64,000 nucleotides of DNA from Amblyornis subalaris (Eukaryota; Chordata; Aves; Passeriformes; Ptilonorhynchidae), in the NCBI GenBank assembly GCA_018881555.1, contig JACAXG010000074.1, positions 1,557,081-1,621,080 of the forward strand. Direction: 5' to 3'. The notes beneath the pieces are model-generated. The model saw only the letters and a program-made list of their open reading frames with translations, searched no databases and had not been told where the DNA came from. This document shows, piece after piece, positions 12,901 through 25,037 of the stretch; the first letter of the stretch is position 1; each line of letters begins with the position of its first letter. The translations under genes were made by a program, and so were the position numbers.

Positions 12901-13642
12901 CAAGGTAATCAGTAGATTAAAAAGGCAGGGAGTTGACTGATTCAGTTACAGTTACAATTATCAAAGTGAGCCTGTGGTAAAAGTGGTCTACAGAGGAGAT
13001 CCCTCCCACTGGCTTGTTGAGTGCAAGTGTATCTCAGAATATGAATTCTATTAAAGACAAAGTATTTCTTCATCTTCTCAAGTACTGTAAATATCTGCTG
13101 CTGCTACACTTTTGTTCTCAAACTGCAGAGAAAAACCACAAAACCATCCAACTCTCTTCCTTAAAAGGCAAATGTCTGTCAAATTCTGTTCTTATACCAT
13201 AATCTCAATCCTTTACTGGGAAAAAAGTTCATCGTGTCTAAGCCCATTCAGTAGTGAATAGTGGGAGGGTATCTTATATTGGTGTGTATTCACTGTAGAA
13301 TGTTAAAGAAATTTTGANTTTCAGAGAGGCCATTTGGATTTGTTTCTGAAATATTTGTTGACAAGTTTAGTGTATACAGGGGAGANTCATGGGTCACTGG
13401 TTTCAGTAGTTTTGTACTTTAGTGAGTGTCCTTGTAAAAATATTTTAAATATTCTGGGTTTTATTCAGCTGAAACTGATAGCATTGCAAAATAATGAGCA
13501 ATATTTTCCTATTCCAGACTTGCCTGCATTTNGCTGTGAGCCCTGTGTTGCATTTTTTGTGACGTATTTAGTGTTTATTGCAGTTATCTATGTGTATTCT
13601 CAGTCAGGGTGTAATAGTACAATTATACTGGCAGCTGCAACG

Positions 13643-13673
13643 TGATCCATTGTAGGCATCAGGATCCATTGTA
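13643..13673. repeat. Short direct repeat, 12 bp twice
   Basis: GATCCATTGTAG occurs at 13643-13654 and again at 13662-13673, a period of 19 bases. It is a simple local duplication with no further copies seen. Confidence 0.8.
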
Positions 13674-16600
13674 GTGCTGGCAGGATGAGAAACGTCAATT
13701 GAGGTTGTCGTAAGAGGTTTCCTAATCCTGCTGAAATAAAGAGTGAGATTCTTTCTGAATCATTGCCATCTGGAGTATATAAAAATTTGAAATAACCTTA
13801 TATCATTAGGTTGGCACATGCTATGGAGCACTATTGGCATTGATGAAGTTCTAATGAAATGAAATACTGTGCAGTGAGAAAAACTCACTGCTTCATTATT
13901 TTGTCTATGTTCTTCAAAACCCTCCCCTCCAATTTATGAAGGTTATTGAGTAGTTAATAATGTTTTAAATCTAAAAGAGACAGTCTTTGTTTACAATAAT
14001 CTGGCATTTTAATATGGATATTAATCTAGTTATAAATACAAACCAACATGCCTGTGGTAGAGAATAATTCNTAATTCATACTATACCAGGTAATTTAGTT
14101 CACTTTCTCTATTTTCTTGATTCGCCCTACTTATTTGATAGGTATTTGTTGCCCATAAATTTCTGTGTCTAAAATTAGGCCGAGAAGCTTCATACCTCAC
14201 CCTGTCAGGAGCACTCGTGGCACATAATCCTTCCATGATCTCACCATGCCCACTGTGGAATAGTTGTTGTGTCCAACTGTTGCTGTTGCACACCTATTCT
14301 GTACTGAACTGCTCTTACTTGGGGTACATACAGTTCTGCTCAGTTTATGCATATTTGCTTTTCTATCTTATGTATATTTTACAAATANGTACTGACCAGT
14401 ATAACACCCAGCAGAGTTTCTGAATGGCCAGTATTACAATCCTTGCATTCAGGACAGACTGATACTTGCTGAGTATCTGCTGTTTAGCAAAGCTCATGTG
14501 GTTAGACACATTTCCAGTTAAATACACTGATTCAGAGCTGGAATCTTAATCACCTTGAATCTTCAGTCTTTGCCTTCTCATTTTGAAGGGTTAATCATCA
14601 TGTTGTTCAGAGAACTGGGTGATGGCCCTCTTCACTGTTCAGATTAAACAATATGAAGGCTGAGAGGTAGTGCTGGATTTAGAAGATGAAGGATTAGGAC
14701 TGTTTAACTAATTCCTTTGAGGATGTGATTTCATTCTATGATGCTTAAGTTGAAGTGGGCCAGGGTTTTTTTATCCCATAAATATAGTAGATAAAATATA
14801 TTTTATTTTAAGCATCTTGTTTAGTCTCTGTATATTCTTATGTAATTCTAAACAGAAATTTATGTCTGCAGTATTGAGATTAATTTAACGTTTAAAAAGC
14901 GCCAGCCAATTCTTGTGCTAGTTCTGTTTATTTCTGCTACACAGACAAACCCCACACATTGCTGGTTATTCTGTAACCGATATTGCTCTCAATTTCATAA
15001 ATGCATTGGGATTAAATAAAAAAAAATATGAGTATCATATTCTCCATCTTTTATTTCTTAATGTTTTGTATTTAAACTTTTCAGTTAAACCTCTAAATGC
15101 ACCTGCTGTTACGTGTTGTGTGTATGTACCACTAATAGTAATGCGGATAATACACAAGAGTACATTTTAGGAGTTCAGAGAGCTTACTTGATTTACCTGC
15201 TTTGTTATGATTTTCCAAGGCAAGTGCTGGTTTTACAGTTAACTAATAGCCTGCAGAGCTACAGAGATAAATTACAAAGAAAAATAACACTCCTTCTCCC
15301 ACCAAAATATTCAAGGGTAAGTCCCTGTTGGGCTGCTAGCTCACATGTAAGTGCTCGTTGAGTAACACAGCACCAGAAGTAGAGTCTGCATCAGTGTATT
15401 CTCCAATGTTCCCCCAAAGAATATTCCACGGATTGCTGTGCAGGGAGCTCCTGGATGCAGTGCTGTTGGTCAGGACCGAAGCCAGCCCGTTGGAAGTTAG
15501 CTTGGTTATGTGAGCTGCAGCATTGCCTTTGATGAAGAGTATGCATATCCTGCAGAAATAACATTCAGCCAAAGATGTTAGGAAAGTAAGCAGTGCTTTT
15601 GAGGAGAAACAATCACGCTTTCTGAAATCTAAAAATTGAAAAATACATTAGTTTTATATATGGCAGTAATAGCTTCATTGCCTTGCTGGTTCATGGAAAT
15701 AGAGAAGATTTGTAAAGGTTGGCAGAGTCTGGTGTTACAGAAGCTGATACAAGTCTAATAAACAATATGGTCTAATAATTGAGAGNGTAGGTAGCTTGAA
15801 ATTTTCTGTTTCTGACCTGAAGAAACGTTTGTGTAAACATATTTCACCCTTNGTTTTTCTGTATCTAAATCAGTTGGCTTTAAAAGAAGATTATGAAAAT
15901 GATTCAAAATCTCTTGGGATTTGTTTCCTCTGTTGTCTTCTAAATGAAAATAGTGACGTTTCACAGCTAAGCAAATGGAGAAATTCTGAACGATTCACTA
16001 ATATTGCTGTGAAATTATATAAAGCATTAATAAATAGAATGGGAGTATTTAAACACTGAAAAAAAATCTTGGTAAGTGAAAATCGTGTCCATCTACCAGG
16101 TGAAAAAAATATAGATGTACGAATGAAGGACACAAATGAACTCTAAACAGATGTCAAGTCTTTCACAGACAGATTGCNTTTAATGGAAGCCATAAAAATG
16201 TTNCNAGTGGCTACTGACCCCATTATTTCTAACCCCATACTCAGTGGCAGATCATCAGACCTGATGTCTTTCAAAGTAGNTGTACATGTATGTCTATAAA
16301 AAATCTGCCCTATGGACATCTATAATAATCCAGCATGTTCTTTGGTGTTGTGTTCTTAATGNGTGAGTGACAAAAGACCACAGTCCACCTGAATCTGGTG
16401 TGATTAATCAAAATTGTGCAGTTATGTTACGAAGCAGGATCTATGGGCAGAGACAGTGATTATAGCACAGGAAGTGTGTGCCTTTGTTCTGACCCAGCCA
16501 ACTAACTCCCGTTAAAAAGGATCCACAGCAGCCCATCCTGTGGGAACTGAGCAGGAAAAGGAAAGACTCTTTTTTTGTCTTGTCTCCCTTTCCTGAATCA

Positions 16601-19436
16601 AGAATGGTAAATTCAGGTAACCTGTGCTAAGTGAGGAGGGAAATACTGCAATGCTTCTTGTCAAGAATTTCAGTCCCCATCTTCATTTATCCTGTGAAAG
16701 AAGAAAATACTAAGAAAGGAAAAGCCCATTTGTTTGTCATACATATATGAAAATTTTTATACATGGGACTTCTTTTGCACTGTAGAATTCATAGTGTTTC
16801 GCAAAGTAAATCTTTTTTTTTCAGTAGAGCAATGTCACACCTGAGACAAAAGATGCCAATCTTGACTCTGATGGACTTCATAAGGTGTGTAATAGCATTG
16901 AGTTCTTCATCAGGCATCGAATGCTTGCCTGAAAAACAAAGGGAAGTAGCAGTTGATTAAGCCTATTAAGCAGCATTGAATTTATTTTTAAAAATGCTAA
17001 AAAAGATTAAAATTGTGTGTGAAAAATGGGGTAAATGGGAGAGAACAGTGTTGCTGGATGTCAAGAAATTGTTTTTCTATCTGAATTTTCAAGTTACATG
17101 GTCTAACCACCAGTATACTATTGATAATACAAGACCTCTTACAAATACATTTTCTAAAACCCTAAATTGAAAAATACCTGATACACATTTCNAAGGGTGC
17201 CTGTCCAGTGTAGTGAAGTTTTCAGTCAGCACCAGTCTTCTCACTAATCAAGGAGATNAAAGGTCTGCTTACCTGGTCTAAGCCTGTGGGCTCCTGAATC
17301 AGATTAAGAATCTTTGGAAGGGAAAAAAAAAATCAATCCAGTGTATAATTTTGGGTTTCAAAACTCAGTGTGGCATGGATGATGCTATTTCAATAAACAA
17401 GTGGCAGGTCCAGTGCAGAATATTACTTACTGCAAGCACGTTCTGATTGAGTTCCATTAAAGCTGATTTAAAAGNTTTATTGTATTAAATACTACAACAG
17501 AGATACCTCTCTTCCTGATAAACAGAGTAACGGCAGATCATATCTTTGTAATTTCTGAACATAGTAGATTATTATAAATGTCATTAATTNGCTCTGATAT
17601 ATTTTTGCAAAGGAAACAAAAGGATATGAAAAAGAAGTTGAAGAACAAGAATATTAATGAAAGGTGGGGGCAGGAATAACGTTTCTTGTCACATGCCTGG
17701 CTTTCCTGTTCGGGGTTTAAGAAAGTCTGGCTATTAGGATGTGGATTAGTGGAAGATTCATTCTTCTTCCTGATGTAGGTCAGACACTGGCTAACATGTG
17801 GTGAAGAAAAAGCCTGTTTTCCCCCGCAGCAAGTGGAAACAGTGGCTCTGCGGGCTTCGNAGCAGAGGAGCAGACAGGATGAGTAGTTCTGATGTCCCGT
17901 GTGCTATGCAACAGATTTGAAATGTATGAGTAATGAAGGCTTCATGCAGAAGAGTCTCTGCTCAGTGTGGGGCCACGTTAATGCTTTTTTAAAAAGCAGC
18001 TCAGTCCCTGAGTAGCCCTTTGTGAGAAGTCATTTGTCCAAGTCAGAAAAAGGAACTGGCAATGTCCCGGAACGTGCACAAGAGGAGTGTCCCCNGGAGA
18101 GCCTATTCACTGGAGCCTGACTTTAATTTCATGCTAAGAGAGGCTGTTTGCAGGTATTGCATCTTTCTGGAGAAACTTTTCTTATTGATTGTGTGAAGTC
18201 TGAGAGAATTTAAGATGAATGATACAGTAAAGTCCATAAAGCTGATTGNATACTGAGAGCTAGAGTTCACACTTGTGTGCAATCAATTTGAAGAGGTCTT
18301 TAGACCCCTTTTGCAGAACTTTGAATGTTGGCCACAAGAACTGTTTCTTCTTTCAGTGTTTTATGTGAAATCTCATCGTTTTTCATGCCATGGAAANCAT
18401 ATAAGTCTGAAAGGTAGCAATGTGTGATTTATGCAAGGCACAAATTTAATTTACCCATGATTTAGATACTTTTATTATAATAGTTTCATAGATTTATCAT
18501 GGGCTAGTTCCATTGCAGCAAAAGTGTTCTGACAGCTTTCTTAATCTCATTTGCAAGTTGTGATAATGCTATTGTTGACTTAAAAAATAATTTCCAAATT
18601 TTAGTCATCTTCTGTCTTTTCCTTCCGCTCCATTTTAGTTTGAACTTTAAAATTGCTGTTATTTAAAAGCCTGTCANGGCAATGACTTCTGAGAGCTGAC
18701 TGCACGTAGACCAGCTCTGTCTCATGTGCATCTCTGACTGGATCTTTACAAGGTTTGCCTTCTTTAGAGACAATTTTACAGTTGCCATTAAGCATCCATC
18801 CTATTTATGATTTTAATATGTTTTCACTCTTATAGTTACATTCACATTTCTTAGGTTTTTTTGCTGCTCAATTACATATTGTTTTTTTAAGGACTAGCAT
18901 TTAAAACAAATATGAAAGAGAGAGCATAGCTGTAAACAGTTGAAAGTACCCCTTACTAATAAATCCAGTACTAGCCATCTTTTTCCTTCTTTTTGTTTTT
19001 AATTTCTTGCTTCTGCTGTCTGAAGTTGCCCAGTTTAGTCATCACAGGAGTAGAATAGAATTGCAGAATTCTTTTTGTGCTGTTAAGNCCCTGAATTTTT
19101 AATCTTTGATATCAAGAAAAACCCTTGGTGTCTAGAAAGAGACAGTGCACAGGTCTGTAAAATGTATGGAAGGATTGCTAGAAAATGAGAAGTTCTTGAT
19201 NCAGTGCAGTGCGGTCTTTGTAAGAAACAGAAAATCTCTTGGTTTGTATTTTCTATAGTTTTCAAGTATTAGCTGCTTAAGTTTCTAGCCCCAAAATACC
19301 AAGAGTCTTAAACTGCAAGATTAATTGAAACTATAATCAGGATCAGATACAAAATCATCATTATAGTTTTCCTTATTTGGCTTCTATAGCATCTTTTGGA
19401 TGAATGCCTCATCAAAAATACAAGAGTAGCTGAATT

Positions 19437-19454
19437 AAAAAAAAAAAAAAAAAG
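19437..19454. repeat. Poly(A) run
   Basis: An uninterrupted run of 18 A residues lies in the intron. No retrogene or SINE body was recognised upstream of it, so it is listed only as a homopolymer. Confidence 0.9.
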
Positions 19455-20110
19455 GAAGATTTAAAAATGGTGGATTGTGTGTTGTCAGTTTGATAATCAA
19501 ACTAGTTGTGCGTTGATGTTGTAAAAGCAGTAGCTTAAACATCTTTGAAGACTCCTTGTGNGCATCTTTTGTTGTACAGCATTGTGTCCATGAAGTAAAA
19601 GTGTTCTCATTTGCAGGTGATACACTCTGATACGTCTGTTGGNGCGTCAGTGTGCTTCCATAGCATGTAATTCCTTTTAAGTGGCTGGAAAACGTGTGCG
19701 TTCTGTAATGGGGTTAATGGTGCCCATCGAGGTTAACTGAGTGCCTTTGTCATGTATGACAGCAGGTTTTCCTCTTGTCAGCTCTTCTTTCAGATACCTC
19801 ACAAAATTACACTGGCTGGTATTGTTTTAAGGAAGTTCACGGTGGAAATTTTGGTAATGGGAGTATTGATTATATGTTCAAAGCATGACACTCGGAATTG
19901 TATCTTTGTTTCATTTCTAAGGAAAGATTATATCTACCCCCTGCGAGCATTTTAGTAACTAATCTGGATGAATCAAATTCTTCCTGCTGGGTGTAATTAA
20001 TTTTTAGGCCAATCTAATGTTTTGTAGACTGCTGGTTTTGTATAGATCAGCTTGATTGCAATGAGCCATGAACTACAGAATTTCTCTCTGATTCATCAGG
20101 CAGCTGAAGA

Positions 20111-20186
20111 CATCTACCTATCTATCTATCTGTCTATCTACCTATCTATCTTCTANCTATCATCTATCTATCTATCTATCTGTCTG
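20111..20186. repeat. (TATC)n tetranucleotide microsatellite
   Basis: About 75 bases consist of TATC units with TGTC, ACC and TCT interruptions. It is bounded by CATC on the left and TGTCTGTTTT on the right. One undetermined base lies inside, as expected where reads slip. It is likely length-polymorphic. Confidence 0.95.
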
Positions 20187-23100
20187 TTTTCAGTAGATGT
20201 ATGTGTTCTCCTGGTGATGACACCAGGGATCTGTTTTCATCACGTTTTTGTGTACACTGACTCTTTATCCTCCTTTCAGTCTACTGCCAGTACTCTGGGA
20301 GACAAGACTGATGCAGAGGCTTGGGGTATTTCCTTTCTTTGTCTTGTCAGGTTAAGCACCTTTCTGAGATGATTCTATTGACAAAAATTAAAAAAAACCA
20401 CAAACCCCACTTTGGTCATACAGAATATCTAGGGATATTGAAAATAGTTTATGTCTTTTATCTACAGTGTTATCCTGTGTAAAAATAGTTGAGGTGAGAG
20501 ATTTGTTTAGACTACAGGCTCTTTACAGCTGGATTTTCATTCCTTTTGTTAGGCAGGTTTTGAGGTACAAATGTATAATAGGGTGTTTAATTCCAGGAAT
20601 TATATTCTCCCCCANCAGTCCCTTCAAGTTCAACTTCTGCAGTTAATTTAATACTAAAGGCAATTTTGGTTGCAGAGCAGCTCTAACATGGGTATGTTCC
20701 ACCCACTTAGTGTAATGCAGCAGTAAAATGGGAAAATTTATCTGTAGGCATTTCTGTATGTCTCAGCCCTGCATAAAATCCTAACAGAGAAATCCTGTGC
20801 TAAGTGTGCAGCCTTCTTTCTAACTGGTGAACTGTATTCCTGGGGATTGTTTCAGCAACAACAGCAGCTTTTTTTGGCAGGTGAAGTTAATGGTTTCTGA
20901 CAGGAATCACTATGTAGGCTTGTTTTCTTCAGTTTGAGCTCTCATGTGTTAAGCTTTCACATGTCAGACTTAAAAGAACTTATCTGTATTTACAACTCAA
21001 GGACTTATAAATAGGACAATTTTTGATACCACCATTCTAAGGCTAGTTTATGAATTGTCTGGGTTTTGGCAGTTTAGGTTTGCATTTCAGGGTTTTTTTC
21101 AATCTATCATCTCAATCATTATTTAAGCCTGTGTTAAANGTACTCATTTTTTAAACCAAATTCTATCAATGATGAATTTTCATGTGCTTAAAATGTCATG
21201 AATACCTTTTGTTCTTGCAGGAAAGTTAGCATGTCTAAAATCTGGTGTTTAAGCATTGCATACTGCAGCGCTGTGCTCAGGAGATACTTCATTGACCATA
21301 AGCCTCTGTCAAAACATAACTGATGGTTTTCAGCTCCAGAAATGAGGAGACTATATAGGGGAAATCCAAATTTATCCAATTAGTCATGCAAAATCTTTCC
21401 CAGTTATTCAGGAAATCTGCTTCTGTGACTCTACAAGGCATAGCAAGTAGAGANGTCTGTAGAGAACTATTTTAATTGAAAGGGTAAAACCCACAAACCA
21501 AAAGCAAATGTCAGATGTCACATATTTTTTCCATGGCTGCGTGTATGACACNTGTAACTTCTAATTGCTGAAATATACACATGAGAGAAAAAAAGAAAAA
21601 GGATGACAATACCTTTTTTGCATGTAATTCCCAACTTTCACTTGCAAGTGACAAAAGTACAAATATTTTATGTAACTGCTATAAAGTTTGTCATCAAATT
21701 TCCTACAAATACAGCAAAAAGCAAGAAGAGGTCTTTGTTGCAGTTCTGCAGTTAAGTATTCTAGCTGTGGTTCTGAACGGTGAAGTTGAAGATTAGTGCA
21801 GCGTGGATGGGCAAAGGCCTAACGTACTCAGATTTTGTGGAGGGTTATCAACTTGTCCAAAGACAGATACATGCCTGCATCTGTTACTGAAACCATGTGA
21901 GATAAAAAATGGAATTTGCTTCATTCATAGCGTCCAAGGAGAAACACGCAGGGAAGGTATTTGTTGATAAAGGAATTGAATTATAGAACCATAGCACCAC
22001 TGGAGAAAAATAAACCAAGATTCTTAACCATAAAGAGCAAATACTGCTATCTCACGTTTCACTAGAAGCTTTTGTCTTGATGTTTTGCTTTTGTGGATCT
22101 GATAAGTAATTAATCTAGATTGAAAATCCCCCCGTAGTGGAGGAGAGACATCTTTTGTCAGCAGACACGTAGAAGCAAAAAGATGTGAAGCTACTTAAAA
22201 GCAGTCAAAACTTAAAATGTGTGAACTGTGGCTGTCACCTTTCTTCTGTGAAGCCACAGTTAGACATTATGTGAATAGAGGTAGGTAGGTATTCTATGAT
22301 ATATTTTTTGGCTCTCTTTGCACTTACATAATTCATAGGCATACATTAACATGCACATAAACCAACCTTTCATAATACTTCAGAATCCTGTCTTTGTGCT
22401 GAAAGACATATGNGAATATAGAGTGTAACAGTCCCTGTGGCTATTGCTGAAGAGAGGAAGTTGCAAGTGAGGAAAGTAGATGTCTCCCAGGTGAGGATGA
22501 ATGTGGCAGCTGATGTTGGACTAAGTTATTTAAATACATGGTTAGCATTTAATTTGCTGTCCACTGTCATTTTGTTAAGAGTTCTTAAGCAAAAGCTTCT
22601 CCATGTACAAGAACATCACTTCTCAAATACTTCNTGTGATTTTGCACATGAGCCTGATATCAGTACTAAATATCTGATATTCTTCATTTCTTTTCTTTTG
22701 TGAAAAACCTCCCATTGGTTTCAGCAGAGCTTCNTATGTCTCTGGTGCAAGTTCTTCGCCTTGGCTGCTTACTCTTGTAACATAAATGCTTTTATAATGA
22801 AAATTACTTGAATTACTTTTACTCAAACCTTATTGGCCATTTAAATGGTTTTCAGCAGCTTTTTGAATCTCATATTCCTTATGATACCAAGGTACTGAAG
22901 TAGGATCTCTTCCAATTACCTGGATTTGCTCAGTGTTGCCCAACCCCAATGTCTCTGCCATTGGATCTGTTCCATGGGATGGCAAGCCCTGAGTAGGGGA
23001 GTTATATGGTAAGAAAGTCAAACCTATTGTCTTGTTTTGCTTTTTAATGTGAACTTCTCTTTGTTTTTATTGGAAGAGGGCACTTTATTCTCTTAGAAAT

Positions 23101-25019
23101 CTGATCTGATTGATTTGCTAGTGATGGCTCCCATCCAGCAGAAATCACAAGCAGAATAAATACNGAGAAAATGTGTGACAGTCAAATGTATTTTCACTCA
23201 GTATGTTCTTTGGTAATATCCTAATTTGTTTCTTAAAAGGTTTATTTTGCTTTTTCTTTTAAAATCTTTATTTTTAACTTCAACCTTTAAGTTGCATGCT
23301 GGTGATCAGCATCTATATGCCTTTAGTTCTAATGAAAAAAAACCAAAATGACAAAAGCATAAAAATACACTCCTGGGAGAACTTTAATCTTAAGCTCATC
23401 ATTTCATATGACGTTCTTTAGTATTAGACCACTGGAAACATAAAACAAAATTCTACTTCTTTATTAACTTGGTTTTACTACTGAACGTGTGTGTTACTTT
23501 ATTATATGATTTTCATGTGTATTGGGCTAGTGACAGTTTCCTTAAGATACTCCAAAATTTCATGTCCTATCTTCTGGGGATGTGTAGATCCAGCACTTGA
23601 CAAAGTATATTTTTCTACAAGCTCTGTCAGCATCTGAAGAGAGGTTTGTGCCTTTTGCTGTCACAGGTGCACCTCACTCTCAGCTCACACTGTCTTTTTG
23701 CTGTATGAAACTGCATTTGTGTCTCTCCAGCCAGCAGTGTCTCAGCATGACCATCGTGCCTGTTCCACACCCCTCTCCAAGCTCCACATGGATGTGTCAT
23801 TCTTCCATCCAGAGTAATAGAAGAAGAGGAAATTTTATGGAAATTAAATATGAAAATAGGTTTACAATAGTAATATTGTGGTTTTATCCTATTTATTAGC
23901 TATTTCTTCTTCTGGAGAGGGAAGGTTTTGCCTGATTTTCTGTTTTTACAGCTCTAGGTACCTCTGAAAGTGACAGGGAAAGAAGCAGGTTGCAAAATTT
24001 CAACAGATCGTCTATGCTTGGGCGTGGAAACTGGTAACTAAGACAAACCTCATCTCCAGAACTGATTGGTGTTTTGCTTGGTCTCTGAAGAACCTCGCAT
24101 GAGCATCTTTCGTGCTATAATTGGCATTAATAATGTGTTGTGATAGAACTGAAATGCCTCATTGAGCTGCATGCTCTCTAAATTTTTAGTGGGTATCCCA
24201 TACCATTTACTGCTGGAAGCTCCATNCTGTCTCTGGGTCAGTTTAAAGGAGTTGCAGTCCTAATACAAGGTCACTGCAAGAGTCTTGTACCTATTTCTCT
24301 TCCATTAGTATTTCACAAGCAGGAAAGGACAAGAAATGAAATGTGTTTCCCAGCTTATCAGAGCTGTGAGGGGAGTTGCTATTAATTACTGGAACGGAGT
24401 GATAGTATTAGTATCTTTGCCTGGCTGCTCCTGCATGCACAGTATCATATTAAATGGAGTGAGAAAGCGTTTGCTGTCTTTAAGGAACACAGGCATGAAT
24501 TAGTTCCACTNTCCCTGGGCTTTGTCTGTCTGTTGTATAGTTGGAATTTAGTATAAAAAGGAAAGGACTTTCGAGTGAAATAAAAATATACATGCAGAGG
24601 GAATAAAAAAACCAAAATTAAGTGCTCAAGTTCCCACTATGACACACAGAGAAAGGTGCTTCTGAAGGGTGATTCAAAAAGTCTTCATGCTGAGTGAGAA
24701 AGCAGCTAGAGCTGAGGGACAGACTGTGTCACTTCATGGAGCTCGTGCATGTGAACAAGTGCCACAGGTGGACTGCTCAGAATTTGTCTTTTAACTGGTT
24801 GGAAGCAGAGATGATGGTGGAGGAGGTCCTCTCTTCTGAGCACTCAGCGAAAGCAGCAGCTGAGTGAGAACTGGAAGACATGGTACCTACACCTGGCTTA
24901 GAGTGAGGATTTCTGGCTGCTCTTTCAGGAGGGTGCTCCTGACTGGCACACGAATGGCCTGCCTTCTAAAATCACACTCAACCCTGTCTCAGGTGCACAA
25001 GCTCACTTATGAGTCCAAC

Positions 25020-25037
25020 TCACTACGATCGTAGTGA
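25020..25037. repeat. Perfect 18-bp palindrome
   Basis: TCACTACGATCGTAGTGA is its own reverse complement, with a CGATCG core and no spacer. It lies in an unassigned high-complexity stretch (about 24650-25100). CpG-containing palindromes are uncommon in AT-rich bird introns. Confidence 0.9.

Noticed and set aside
14640..14760. Possible CR1 end because of TTCATTCTATGATGC
   Set aside because: Only the short ATTCTATGA motif matches, and the upstream CR1 tail phrases are missing.
15336..15572. 78-codon minus-strand frame in a high-complexity stretch
   Set aside because: No protein family was recognised, there are no splice or promoter signals, and no frame-specific features separate it from chance.
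22432..22490. Possible small exon ending in the strong donor CCCAG|GTGAGG
   Set aside because: The 59-base length would shift the NCKAP5 frame, the acceptor is poor and nothing recognisable is encoded. It could only be a poison exon, which needs RNA evidence.
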